Below, one piece after another: positions 1 to 7,862 of a stretch of DNA of 64,000 nucleotides. Under the pieces are notes generated by a model that worked only from the letters and a program-made list of their open reading frames with translations, made no database searches and had not been told where the DNA came from. Every line of letters begins with the position of its first letter. Positions within the stretch are counted from its first letter, which is position 1. The stretch is from positions 1,178,001-1,242,000 of the forward strand of contig NC_016023.1 of the NCBI RefSeq assembly GCF_000169195.2, written 5' to 3'. The DNA comes from Heyndrickxia coagulans 36D1 (lineage in GTDB: Bacteria > Bacillota > Bacilli > Bacillales > Bacillaceae_C). Position numbers and translations under genes: made by a program.

Positions 1-526
1 CCACTCCTCCCGCTATAAAGTAACTGCCAGCGGCTAAAAACATTAGCCACAATGATTTTAAATCCAAGATCCAGCCGCCTGCCAAAGGCCCAATCGAAGC
101 TCCGAGGTTTACGGCTATATTTAATAACGCAAATGCGCGCAGGCGCTTATGCTCATTCATAAACGATATTTGCGTTTTCAAGGCGACATTGTATAAAGAG
201 ATGGTAGTACCGAGCAATGCGGACAGGGCAATGAATAACGGAAAATATGGAACGATGGGAATAAGCATCAGTATACCACCGCTGGACCATAATCCAAGGA
301 TGAGGCTTAAACGCACCCCCAGCCGGTCGATCAACCCGCCAACGAATGCACCCCCGGCTTTTGAAAACAAAGTCAGACTGGCAACAATGATACTGGCTTT
401 GGACAAATCCAAGGACTTGGTTTCGGTTAGCCATAGTGCCAAAAGCGGGGTAAAGATATAGAACCCCAGGGAATTGAAAAATCTTACTAAAAAGGACATC
501 CATCCTTCGTTCACTTTTCTAAACAT
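1..526 (-). CDS. MFS transporter, N-terminal part (cut by window edge)
   Basis: The reverse strand reads open from an ATG at 526 to the window start, giving about 175 residues of a multi-pass membrane protein. It starts MFRKVNEGWMSFLVRF and continues through alternating hydrophobic segments with a typical MFS loop between helices 2 and 3 (GGLIDRLGVRLSL). A strong ribosome binding site (GAGGAG) lies 8 nt upstream. The start codon overlaps the stop of the upstream small ORF by 8 nt, so the two are probably translationally coupled. The family assignment (12-TM MFS drug/sugar efflux type) is from topology and loop motif; the substrate cannot be told and the C-terminal half is outside the window. 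Confidence 0.8.
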   Translation of the reverse strand, partial: MFRKVNEGWMSFLVRFFNSLGFYIFTPLLALWLTETKSLDLSKASIIVASLTLFSKAGGAFVGGLIDRLGVRLSLILGLWSSGGILMLIPIVPYFPLFIALSALLGTTISLYNVALKTQISFMNEHKRLRAFALLNIAVNLGASIGPLAGGWILDLKSLWLMFLAAGSYFIAGGV

Positions 527-806
527 ATAAGGCGCTCCTCTTAAAACTTGCATAAACATCTTTTATGATGCGGGCTGCTTGTTCAACTTGCTCCTCCGAT
601 ATGTTTCGGTGAACAACAATCCGTACAATGTCGGGTAACCGGGGAAATAATAGGAGCCCTTTTTTCTTACCCAATTCGATTAAATTGTATAAGGAAATCC
701 CACTATCATTTGCACTGGAGGACATACGCTTTTTTTCCGGCAATAAGAGGGCTTCTGTTTCAATGCGCCTCATCCATTTCCGCCGGTTTTCTAAGGGCAT
801 AGTCAT
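519..806 (-). CDS. Short protein resembling the C-terminus of threonine aldolase; possible gene remnant
   Basis: The 95-residue product matches in style only the last part of low-specificity L-threonine aldolase: a segment like IVRIVVHRNISEEQVEQA near residues 60-77 resembles the conserved 'iRlvtH.dis.e.ve.a' end of that PLP enzyme. The catalytic lysine and PLP-binding region of a full-length (about 340-residue) enzyme are missing. However, a good ribosome binding site (AAAGGAG) sits about 10 nt before the ATG, and the frame runs directly into the MFS gene, so it may be expressed. Either it is a truncated pseudogene whose translation signals survive, or a small protein that only resembles the aldolase tail. 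No enzymatic role is claimed. Confidence 0.45.
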   Translation of the reverse strand: MTMPLENRRKWMRRIETEALLLPEKKRMSSSANDSGISLYNLIELGKKKGLLLFPRLPDIVRIVVHRNISEEQVEQAARIIKDVYASFKRSALYV

Positions 807-834
807 AACATGTCATCTCCTTTATTTTCATGAT

Positions 835-856
835 TGCGCAATTGTACAATTACACA
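835..856. promoter_or_regulatory. Imperfect palindrome upstream of the small ORF/MFS pair
   Basis: A perfect 12-bp palindrome AATTGTACAATT (840-851) is extended on both sides by TGCGC/ACACA arms that match partly. It lies just upstream of the ribosome binding site of the minus-strand small ORF, where a repressor would act. It is a candidate operator for a dimeric regulator; the regulator is not identified. Confidence 0.4.
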
Positions 857-1112
857 ATCAATTATATAAAGCGTGAAACAACACGTCAACCATAAAACGT
901 ACAAAAACCGTTAAATTACTGTCAATGAAGCGCGGCCGCTTTTGGGGTTTCCCTTTTTACCAGTAAAGAACAGCAACCATTTCATTATGGGGATGCCGTT
1001 ATGTTAAGAATCAAATCCGTTTCATCCCATTACCCCGGTCAGAATACCGCGCGTATAAATGTCCTCCGTATTCGGCAAGCTAACTTAAATGGGCTTTTTA
1101 AAGGTGGATAAG
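857..1112. other. Intergenic region, nothing recognised
   Basis: Between the putative operator at 835-856 and the membrane protein gene starting at 1113 I see no coding sequence, RNA gene or clear terminator. Promoters of the two divergent transcripts must lie here, but no convincing -35/-10 pair stands out. Confidence 0.3.
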
Positions 1113-1901
1113 ATGGACAATTATCGTAACGATAATACAGCCAGGCGATATAAAGCACATGTTAGTATTTTAGGGACTACGCAATTGCATTTAAGAAATC
1201 CTTATATCATTGCATGGTGGTCCGCCGCGTTTCCCGGATTCGGGCATTTGCTGTTATCCAAATATATCAGGGGATATGCTTTATTTATCTGGGAAGTTGT
1301 CGTTAATTTGAAAGCAAATGTGAACCTTTCCATGATTTACTCGTTTCAAGGAAATATTGACATGGCAAAAGCCGTACTGGACACAAGATGGCTTCTCATG
1401 TATATTCCTGTTTACCTTTTTGGCATTTGGGACAGTTATCGCACAACCGTGGATATGAATAAAATTTATCTGTTAGCAGAGCGGGAGGAACACCGTTTTA
1501 ATTCTTTTTCATTGGGCGCATTGGAGATTAACTACCTGGATAAGCGCAACCCCCTACTTTCCGTTATGTGGTCATTATTTGTCCCAGGATTGGGGCAGCT
1601 CTATATACACAGAGTTTTAACAGCAATTTTTGTCATTGTATGGCTGGTGGTGTTTTATTACCAGTCCCATTTCCAGGAAGCGGTTATACTTTTATTTTGG
1701 GGCAAAATAAAAGAAGCAACTTCGGTTATAAACCCGGAATGGCTTCTTTTCATCCCTTCACACTTTGGGTTTGCCGCTTATGATTCGTATATGAATACAG
1801 TCGAAAACAACAAACTTTTCGATAAAGAATTACGACAATATTTAACCCGGCATTACCAGCCGGACGGTTTCCGGATACGAAAAGGACAAAAAGTGAAGTG
1901 A
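1113..1901 (+). CDS. Conserved membrane protein with an internal duplication
   Basis: 262 residues from the ATG at 1113, chosen over an upstream ATG at 1089 because AAAGGTGG stands 5 nt before it. The protein consists of two similar halves, each about 90-100 residues. Each half starts with an NP..W/MWS...PG.G.L motif (about residues 30-50 and 145-165), has a hydrophobic pair of helices, then an I..A..V....WLL.. stretch and a closing (W)DSY..TV..NK segment. This is a clear internal repeat. About four to six membrane segments are likely. I do not recognise a named family and assign no function. The next gene starts in an overlapping GTGA, indicating coupled translation. Confidence 0.7.
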   Translation: MDNYRNDNTARRYKAHVSILGTTQLHLRNPYIIAWWSAAFPGFGHLLLSKYIRGYALFIWEVVVNLKANVNLSMIYSFQGNIDMAKAVLDTRWLLMYIPVYLFGIWDSYRTTVDMNKIYLLAEREEHRFNSFSLGALEINYLDKRNPLLSVMWSLFVPGLGQLYIHRVLTAIFVIVWLVVFYYQSHFQEAVILLFWGKIKEATSVINPEWLLFIPSHFGFAAYDSYMNTVENNKLFDKELRQYLTRHYQPDGFRIRKGQKVK

Positions 1902-2365
1902 TTGGTTTGCAGCTTTTTTCTACATTCGAAAGTAACGGATTTTTGGAAATGGCCATTTCAACACTGGAAAAGAAAGGGATTCCGAAAGAAAATATATTTG
2001 CGGTCCCGCTGGATAACCGAAAAGAAGAACGGAAAATTTTTGATACGCTCCACCGCTCGGACGGTACAAGCCTAATTGATATCGGCATGGGGATCGCCAC
2101 TGCATTTTCTGTAATCGGCGCAAGCATCGGCTTTAAACTCGCCTGGGGGCCCATTTACTGGGGGCTGATTAGTGCATTTGCCGGGTTTATTGTGGGTTTT
2201 GCCATCCGGCTTGTAATGGAGCTGTTCATAAAGAAAAAGAAGCGTGTTTTAAAAGGGAAACACGCTGAAATCATTTTAATTGTTGAATGTGATTTGTCAC
2301 AAGCAGAATCGGTTGAAAATATACTTTGGAGCCATTTTGCATTAGGGGTAGCAAAATTAAAATAA
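1898..2365 (+). CDS. Small membrane protein with glycine-rich helix pair
   Basis: 155 residues from a GTG start that overlaps the upstream stop codon (GTGA). The N-terminal 60 residues look like a soluble alpha/beta domain that may begin by sensing or binding something (FSTFESNGFLEMAISTLEKK). Residues about 65-110 form two closely spaced glycine-rich membrane helices (GMGIATAFSVIGASIGF...), followed by a very basic KKKKR stretch and a C-terminal soluble segment. Strict coupling with the duplicated membrane protein suggests they form one complex. The function is unknown. Confidence 0.65.
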   Translation: MIGLQLFSTFESNGFLEMAISTLEKKGIPKENIFAVPLDNRKEERKIFDTLHRSDGTSLIDIGMGIATAFSVIGASIGFKLAWGPIYWGLISAFAGFIVGFAIRLVMELFIKKKKRVLKGKHAEIILIVECDLSQAESVENILWSHFALGVAKLK

Positions 2366-2385
2366 TGGGTTTTGTAAGTACAAAC

Positions 2386-2420
2386 AGGCCATACTCATTG
2401 CCAAGGGGATGGCCTCTCTT
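2386..2420 (+). terminator. Probable terminator of the two membrane protein genes
   Basis: AGGCCAT (2386-2392) pairs with ATGGCCT (2409-2415) across a 16-nt loop and is followed by CTCTTT. The long loop and interrupted T-run make it moderate. Confidence 0.45.
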
Positions 2421-2513
2421 TACATCGTGAAAAACATTCCGCAGTGTTTTCCCTTCCCCTTGCCATTCTCTCAACAAGTGTACATGCATGGCGAGTGACC
2501 ATAAATTTATCCG

Positions 2514-3116
2514 TCATGAAACAAATGTGATATAGAGCAGGTCCAATATTTCCTCGGGGGAATATCCGCGCACTTCCCGTTGATACAAGTAGGCATCACT
2601 TTTTAATGCCTCGAGCAGCATGTCCGCTTTGAAGACATTGTTTCGAACGGCTTCTTTTTCATTATTCATCTCATGATACAGTTCTACCAGCAACCGGTGC
2701 AATTCATCATATAAAGGGCTGCGTGTTCCTGCCTTTTTTCGATTTGTTGTACCGGCGTCCTCCACACCTTTAAGCAATTGCATTTTGCTTTCCCTGAAAC
2801 GGAGAAATATACGGAGAGCGCCTTTTAATCGCTGTTCCGGCGGCTCTTTCCGATTGTGTTCCAAATACGTTTGAATGTCTTTGAAACACGAAACCACATT
2901 GCCTTTTATCAAATCCAGACATAATTCTCCTTTATTTCGATAACGGCGGTACAGCGTTCCCGGCCCAATCCCGGCTTCTGTGGCAATTTGATTCATGCTG
3001 ACTTGTTCAACCCCGAACTGCTCAAACAGCCGGATTGCGGTAGCCAATATACGTTGGCGATTCTCAGCTGCATCACGCCGTTCCGCCCGTGCGGAGCCTG
3101 GTTTTTCATCCTTCAA
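2514..3116 (-). CDS. TetR family transcriptional regulator
   Basis: 200 residues from a TTG start at 3116, supported by GGGAG 8 nt upstream; the open frame extends further 5' but that part crosses the divergent promoter region. Residues about 15-60 form the TetR DNA-binding domain (RQRILATAIRLFEQFGVEQV, then a helix-turn-helix IATEAGIGPGTLYRRYRNK). The C-terminal part is the variable ligand-binding and dimerisation domain. It is divergent from the isochorismatase-like gene, and two GGAGA-N2-TCTCC palindromes lie in the shared promoter, so it most likely represses that gene and perhaps the MFS gene behind it, and itself. Confidence 0.88.
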   Translation of the reverse strand: MKDEKPGSARAERRDAAENRQRILATAIRLFEQFGVEQVSMNQIATEAGIGPGTLYRRYRNKGELCLDLIKGNVVSCFKDIQTYLEHNRKEPPEQRLKGALRIFLRFRESKMQLLKGVEDAGTTNRKKAGTRSPLYDELHRLLVELYHEMNNEKEAVRNNVFKADMLLEALKSDAYLYQREVRGYSPEEILDLLYITFVS

Positions 3117-3140
3117 CTTTATCACTCCCGAAAAAAATCG

Positions 3141-3170
3141 TTGACAAGCGGAGACATCTCCGTTTAATAT
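3141..3170 (+). promoter_or_regulatory. Sigma-A promoter of the isochorismatase-like gene
   Basis: TTGACA (3141-3146) and TAATAT (3165-3170) are separated by 18 nt. A palindromic operator occupies the spacer and a second follows the -10 box, which is the expected layout of a repressed promoter. Confidence 0.7.
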
Positions 3171-3188
3171 GAACTGGAGAGCTCTCCA
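3149..3188. promoter_or_regulatory. Two TetR-type operators
   Basis: CGGAGACATCTCCG (3149-3162) and the perfect palindrome TGGAGAGCTCTCCA (3175-3188) share the core GGAGA-N2-TCTCC. The first lies between the -35 and -10 boxes; the second lies directly downstream of the -10 box. Their centres are 26 bp apart. They sit next to the divergent TetR gene. Confidence 0.7.
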
Positions 3189-3227
3189 CTTCTTAATATT
3201 AACCAAATGAACAGGAGTTGACAATTC

Positions 3228-3797
3228 ATGCAAAATCAATCCAGTAAAGCTGCATTGTTGGTCTTGGATATGCAAAACGGCATGGTATCCCGTTTTGCCG
3301 GAAATGAAACAATGCTGCGCCCGAATCAAAAAGCAATCGAAAGCGCCCGTGCACATCATATCCCGGTTATTTTCGTCCGTCTTGGATTTAGTAAAGGTTA
3401 CCCTGAAATTAACCAAGGCCATCCAACTTATGCCCGAGTTGCTGAATACGGCGACATGACCATTTTCGATGAAGCGACACAGATCCACCCATCCGTTCAA
3501 CCTTTAGAAAATGAACCGGTTGTTACAAAATACCGGATAAGCGCCTTTTCCGGCAGCAATCTCGAAATGATCTTGAAAGCCCAGGAAATTGACACACTCA
3601 TTCTTAGCGGCATTACCACAAGCGGTGTCGTTTTATCGACATTGCGGGAGGCCGCTGATAAAGATTATTCCTTAATCGTACTCCGGGATGCCTGCCATGA
3701 TGGCAATCCCGACATTCACCACATGCTGATGGAAAAATTATTCCCTGTCCAGGCAAAAGTAATGACGGTCAGTACCTGGGCCGGCACTTTGGATTAA
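3228..3797 (+). CDS. Isochorismatase-like protein lacking the catalytic cysteine
   Basis: 189 residues with the isochorismatase/cysteine hydrolase fold: strand-1 motif LLVLDMQNGM with Asp14, the lysine of the triad at about Lys101 (PVVTKYRIS) and the helix that normally carries the nucleophile at about residues 128-138 (GITTSGVVLST). In hydrolases such as nicotinamidase that helix reads G..T..CV..T; here Val134 stands where Cys is expected. A subfamily with the GI.TSGVVLST motif exists, so this is a family trait and not a point mutation, but thiol chemistry is unlikely. AGGAG precedes the ATG. It is controlled by the divergent TetR and followed by an MFS transporter. Confidence 0.85.
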   Translation: MQNQSSKAALLVLDMQNGMVSRFAGNETMLRPNQKAIESARAHHIPVIFVRLGFSKGYPEINQGHPTYARVAEYGDMTIFDEATQIHPSVQPLENEPVVTKYRISAFSGSNLEMILKAQEIDTLILSGITTSGVVLSTLREAADKDYSLIVLRDACHDGNPDIHHMLMEKLFPVQAKVMTVSTWAGTLD

Positions 3798-3802
3798 AAA
3801 AA

Positions 3803-3833
3803 GGGCCTGTTTTGAAATCAGCAGAACAGGCCC
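3803..3833 (-). terminator. Stable hairpin between isochorismatase-like gene and MFS gene
   Basis: GGGCCTGTT (3803-3811) pairs perfectly with AACAGGCCC (3825-3833). The T-run (7 T) follows it only on the minus strand; on the plus strand no T-run follows. It could therefore stop antisense transcription, or act as an mRNA processing/stabilising hairpin between the two plus-strand genes. Confidence 0.4.
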
Positions 3834-3863
3834 TGCCAACCAAGTCGAAGGAAGGAATGAAAC

Positions 3864-5270
3864 TTGTTCCACACTGGTAAAAAGAAAAACGAAGCTGCAA
3901 TTGAAAATCACTTTAATCAAAAACTGATATTGCCAATGATTTTGGGTTCCATTCTCAACCCCATCAACTCTTCTATTATGTCAGTGGCGCTAATTCCAAT
4001 CGGACAGGCATTTCATGTTCCGCCTTCAGAAACCGCATGGCTTGTTGCCGCTTTATATCTTGCTACTGCCATTGGGCAGCCGGTAGTTGGGAAGCTGATC
4101 GATCTGTTCGGACCCCGTTCCCTTTTTTTAACAGCGACTTCATTGGTCGGAATTTCAAGTTTCATTGCCATTTTTGCCCTGGATTTTTGGTGGCTTGTTG
4201 CAGCAAGAATTTTGCTCGGATTGGGTACGTGCGCCGGGTATCCCGCATCTATGTACCTGATTCGCAGTGAAGCTGAACGAACAGGCGAAGCAAGCCCGGG
4301 AAGCATCCTGGCGACACTCGGAATTGCAAGCCAAACGATTGCCGTGATCGGGCCTGCCCTAGGCGGTGTACTCATCGGTGCCGGGGGTTGGAAAAGCATT
4401 TTTATCGTCAATACTCCATTATCGCTTGCTTGCATTTTATTGGGATACTTCCGATTTCCTAAAGCCCCGCCAGAAGCGGTGGAAGGGAAAAAGCTTCTTG
4501 CCATTGATTTTACGGGCATTGCCTTATTTGGCATCACATTAACTTCCCTTTTGCTGTTTCTCATGCATCCAAGCTTGTCGAAGATTGCTTTTTTGATAGT
4601 AGCAGGGATTGCAGGGGCCATTTTTGCTGCGGCCGAGTTAAAAATAAAAAATCCTTTTATCGATATTCGGGTATTCAGCGGGAATTTCCCTCTGGTTCTC
4701 ACTTATGCAAGAGGGTTGCTTTCAGGTCTGGTTGCTTATTCCTTCATTTATGGGTTTCCACAATGGCTGGAAGACGGAAGGGGTTTATCCGCATCTAGCG
4801 GCGGGCTGCTGATGTTGCCGATGTCTTTAACCGCCATTGCCGTAACCCGGGTGACAGGGAAAAGCCCCGCCATCCGTTTAAAATTAATAGCTGGCAGTAT
4901 TGTTCAGTTTATCGCCGTCTCATTGCTGCTTTTTACTCATCATACAACGAGTGTTGTTTTGATCGCCTTTATTGTCCTTCTGCTGGGGATTCCACAGGGT
5001 CTTTTGAATCTGGGCAACCAGAATGCCGTCTATTATCAGGCGAATCCACAACAAATCGGGGCTTCAGCCGGTTTGCTCCGAACATTTATGTACTTGGGTG
5101 CCATTCTTGCTTCGGCGGCAAACGGGCTGTTTTTAAAATCCGGGGCAAATACGCCGGGAATTCATCATATCGGCTTATTTTGCGGCGGCGTCACCTTGCT
5201 CCTCATCCTGATTACCGTGCTGGATCATTCGTTAAGCATCGTAAACGATAAAGCCGGAGTGAAAAGGTAA
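3864..5270 (+). CDS. MFS drug-efflux-type transporter (DHA2-like)
   Basis: 468 residues from a TTG start at 3864 behind GGAAGGA; an ATG at 3857 in another frame opens only 7 codons. The soluble first 15 residues are followed by twelve or more hydrophobic segments, with the MFS loop after helix 2 (GKLIDLFGPRSLFLT, about residues 78-92) and a motif-C-like GPALGGVLIG near residue 165. These features fit multidrug efflux MFS proteins of the EmrB/QacA group. The co-oriented isochorismatase-like gene and divergent TetR point to an inducible efflux/detoxification unit. The substrate is unknown. Confidence 0.85.
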   Translation: MFHTGKKKNEAAIENHFNQKLILPMILGSILNPINSSIMSVALIPIGQAFHVPPSETAWLVAALYLATAIGQPVVGKLIDLFGPRSLFLTATSLVGISSFIAIFALDFWWLVAARILLGLGTCAGYPASMYLIRSEAERTGEASPGSILATLGIASQTIAVIGPALGGVLIGAGGWKSIFIVNTPLSLACILLGYFRFPKAPPEAVEGKKLLAIDFTGIALFGITLTSLLLFLMHPSLSKIAFLIVAGIAGAIFAAAELKIKNPFIDIRVFSGNFPLVLTYARGLLSGLVAYSFIYGFPQWLEDGRGLSASSGGLLMLPMSLTAIAVTRVTGKSPAIRLKLIAGSIVQFIAVSLLLFTHHTTSVVLIAFIVLLLGIPQGLLNLGNQNAVYYQANPQQIGASAGLLRTFMYLGAILASAANGLFLKSGANTPGIHHIGLFCGGVTLLLILITVLDHSLSIVNDKAGVKR

Positions 5271-5314
5271 AGTTAAAAATGCCCGGTTTAATCAAACGTT
5301 TGATTAAACCGGGC
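5270..5314 (-). terminator. 34-bp perfect palindrome; terminator for the chemoreceptor gene
   Basis: Positions 5281-5314 form a perfect palindrome starting GCCCGGTTTAATCAAACG. On the minus strand it is followed by ATTTTTAACTTT, so it should end transcription of the methyl-accepting protein gene; it also lies 10 nt after the stop of the plus-strand MFS gene and may act on both. Confidence 0.65.
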
Positions 5315-5443
5315 AAATGCCGTTTCTTTCTGGCCATGTGCAGCGGGATATGTAGAATCCTTCCGCGTGAACTTTTGGCCGGATGTTGTCTGCTTTCCTT
5401 CGCTTAAATGCCTATGCCGCTTGCTATTTAAAAACCAGTTCAC

Positions 5444-7198
5444 TTATAACTTAAATTTTGAAACAAGGGAATGGAGATGCTCCGCAATTTCCACCAGTTT
5501 ATGCGCGCTTTCAGCCACTTCCTCCATAGAACTTCCAATTTGCTCGGTTGCTGCTGACGTTTCCTCAACACCTGCTGCTGATTGTTCAGTAATCGCTGCG
5601 ATTTCTTGTATAGAACCATTCATTTTTTCGGTTGTGCCGGAAATTCCTGACAAATTGGCAGCCACTTTTCGAATATGGGCAACCATGTCTGAAATCCGCT
5701 CATTGATCTGCGTAAAGGTTTCCTTTGTTACGCGAACGGTTTCTGTGCCTTGCTGTACTTCCTCATAGCTTTCATGCAAAGAATCCGTTACTTCTTTCAC
5801 ATCTTTTTGGGTTCCTGCAACAATCCCGCTAATTTCACTAATGGAACTTGCAACTTGTTCAGCCAGCTTCCGGACTTCTTCTGCGACAACGGCAAATCCT
5901 CTTCCGCTTTCTCCTGCCCGCGCTGCTTCAATTGCTGCGTTTAAAGCAAGTAAATTTGTTTGATCGGAAATCTCCTTAATGACCGTCACCAGTTTGGAAA
6001 TCTTTTCCGAATGCTCATTCAAAGACTGCAGCTTCCCGGTAACTGATTGGATGACCTGATCAATTTTTTCCATTTGGCCCGAAGAGCGGTCCATTAGTTC
6101 ATTCCCTTTATGCGCCAATGTCATAATTTCATTTGTAGATTGATGAACCTCATCCGCCTGTGCATTCGCCTCCTGCACATTGGATGTGAACTGCTTCATA
6201 TTTTCAGACAGCTTTCCGGATTGATCTGCCTGTTCTTCAGCTCCGGATGCCAGTTCTTCCATCGTTGCGGTGATTTGCTGCGACCCTGTTTTTACTTCAT
6301 TTGCCGCTTGCGCAAGCTCCTCGCTGGAATTTGACAACAGCCCTGAAGAATCTGCAATCTCATGGATCAGGCCCTTCAGTTCATCCTGCATATGGTTAAT
6401 GCCGTCCGACAGCTTGCGGATCTCATCTTTCGTCTTGACCTTGATGTGCCCGGCCGTTAAATCATGGCCCGAAATTTTTCTGATATGATCCATTACCATT
6501 CCAAGCGGGGCTGCAATACTTCTCGTGAACAGCCATATGATGAACAGCCCGACGAGAAGTGTGATGCCCATAACGATTAAAAGTGAGTGAAGGATTTGTT
6601 CGGCCGGCTGGTTAAAATCTGACATATAGGCGCCTGCACAAACCGTCCATCCCCAGTAAGGATCCTTTTTTGCATACACCACTTTTTTGCCGACTTTGTG
6701 TTGATCATTCGGGTAACTGTATGAGAAATAGGTAAATCCGCCTGTTTTCCCGGCTCCAAGGACTTTATTGGCATAATGATTCCCGTCAGCATCTTTTTCA
6801 TTTGAAATATTTTTTCCTTCTATAAAAGGATGCGCCACTTCAGTTCCTGTATCATCCAAAATAAACATGTATCCGTTTTTTCCCAAATCAATGCTTTTAT
6901 TAACCGGACGTGTGCCATCCTTTTTCTTTTCACCGAGAATGGCAATTTTTACTTTTTCTTGTGCGTCACTTAAAGAAATTTTCCCGCTTTTCACTTCCTC
7001 ATCCAGTACAGCTATCAACCGGATTGTTTCATTGACATTATTTTTTAGATTGGTTTTTCCCAGTTCATTTAAACTGGCGGCACTGCGGTTATAGCTTAAG
7101 AAACCTAAAATAAGCATTGGCACCACCAAAAGAACAATGGAAATGGCCATAAGCTTTTGCCGGATGGAGTGAAAGTCTTTCAATTTGGCAATCTTCAT
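5444..7198 (-). CDS. Methyl-accepting chemotaxis protein with periplasmic-type Cache sensor
   Basis: 584 residues. Membrane helix 1 is at about residues 15-36 ([20 protein letters not shown]). An extracellular single Cache-type domain follows ([16 protein letters not shown], then [15 protein letters not shown]), then membrane helix 2 near 205-225, a HAMP linker ([17 protein letters not shown]) and a long coiled-coil signalling domain. The hairpin tip carries the CheA/CheW-binding signature ([20 protein letters not shown]). Such receptors bind small ligands outside the cell and control the CheA kinase. It stands alone, with its terminator at 5281-5314. The ligand is unknown, although Cache receptors often see organic acids or amino acids. 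Confidence 0.93.
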   Translation of the reverse strand: MKIAKLKDFHSIRQKLMAISIVLLVVPMLILGFLSYNRSAASLNELGKTNLKNNVNETIRLIAVLDEEVKSGKISLSDAQEKVKIAILGEKKKDGTRPVNKSIDLGKNGYMFILDDTGTEVAHPFIEGKNISNEKDADGNHYANKVLGAGKTGGFTYFSYSYPNDQHKVGKKVVYAKKDPYWGWTVCAGAYMSDFNQPAEQILHSLLIVMGITLLVGLFIIWLFTRSIAAPLGMVMDHIRKISGHDLTAGHIKVKTKDEIRKLSDGINHMQDELKGLIHEIADSSGLLSNSSEELAQAANEVKTGSQQITATMEELASGAEEQADQSGKLSENMKQFTSNVQEANAQADEVHQSTNEIMTLAHKGNELMDRSSGQMEKIDQVIQSVTGKLQSLNEHSEKISKLVTVIKEISDQTNLLALNAAIEAARAGESGRGFAVVAEEVRKLAEQVASSISEISGIVAGTQKDVKEVTDSLHESYEEVQQGTETVRVTKETFTQINERISDMVAHIRKVAANLSGISGTTEKMNGSIQEIAAITEQSAAGVEETSAATEQIGSSMEEVAESAHKLVEIAEHLHSLVSKFKL

Positions 7199-7480
7199 TT
7201 TGCTATCCCTCTTTTTTCAGAATCATTCTTAGACCTCGCGTTTGGTCAAGAATATTCGGTTTTCTACCCTGTTTTATCGGATAAAGTTTGAAATCCTTTA
7301 CTTTTATAATTTTCTGACCATCGTTCCAACCTCGTCCTAGTGGATGTTTTCCAAAAATGGGTTTTTACACTGCCGCTTTCTTCCCCGGCACCAACTGCCA
7401 AAATTTTTTCCGGATTTTTGAAAAAAATGATTCCGGTACCTTGCAATAATTAATACTGTGTGTTATTCTCTCGTTAAAGG
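7199..7480. other. Intergenic region between the chemoreceptor and padR genes
   Basis: No coding sequence is convincing. The left end must carry the chemoreceptor promoter. On the right, TAATACTGTGTGTTATTC just before the PadR operator may include a -10 element, but I cannot fix the promoter. Confidence 0.3.
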
Positions 7481-7505
7481 CAGTACTGAATATTAAACAG
7501 TACTG
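7481..7505. promoter_or_regulatory. Probable PadR operator
   Basis: Two copies of the palindrome CAGTACTG (7481-7488 and 7498-7505) are separated by an AT-rich 9-nt spacer and extended by GG/GGCC. It lies 34 nt before the padR start codon. PadR regulators bind spaced palindromes of this kind at their own promoters, so autoregulation of the padR operon is likely. Confidence 0.55.
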
Positions 7506-7538
7506 GCCGGTGTGCAACGGGAAGGATGTGAAGAAAGT

Positions 7539-7862
7539 TTGAATGTCCAGTTTAAAAAGGGGGTTTTGGACCTCTGTGTGCTCGTTTTATTAGATAAACA
7601 GGACCGCTACGGATATGAACTTGTCCAAAAAATTTCGGAGCAGATTGACATTTCCGAAGGCTCTATCTACCCCCTGCTGAGGCGGTTAACAAAAGAAGGT
7701 TACTCTACAACGTATTTAAAGGAATCTACGGAGGGGCCACCGCGCAAATATTACAAACTAACAGACAGTGGGAGGACTTTTCTCCACGAACTGCTCCTGG
7801 AATGGAAGGCATTCTCTGATGGGGTGAATCAACTGATAAAAGAAGGTGTGACTCATGAATAA
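7539..7862 (+). CDS. PadR family transcriptional regulator
   Basis: 107 residues from the TTG at 7539, giving the usual N-terminus [20 protein letters not shown]; a GTG at 7512 would add nine atypical residues. GAAGGA lies about 11 nt upstream. The winged helix spans the whole chain: [10 protein letters not shown] (helix 2), [17 protein letters not shown] (recognition helix) and the wing [16 protein letters not shown]. Short PadR proteins of this class repress their own operons, often involving membrane stress or antimicrobial resistance genes. The stop overlaps the next start (ATGAATAA). Confidence 0.92.
   Translation: MNVQFKKGVLDLCVLVLLDKQDRYGYELVQKISEQIDISEGSIYPLLRRLTKEGYSTTYLKESTEGPPRKYYKLTDSGRTFLHELLLEWKAFSDGVNQLIKEGVTHE

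Noticed and set aside
153-503. 116-codon minus-strand ORF near the left edge
   Set aside because: It is the wrong frame of the MFS transporter, which reads open from 526 to the window edge with clear membrane helices.
3117-3500. Longer N-terminus for the TetR gene
   Set aside because: The upstream 128 codons run antisense through the isochorismatase-like gene and the operator region; the TTG at 3116 has a proper ribosome binding site.
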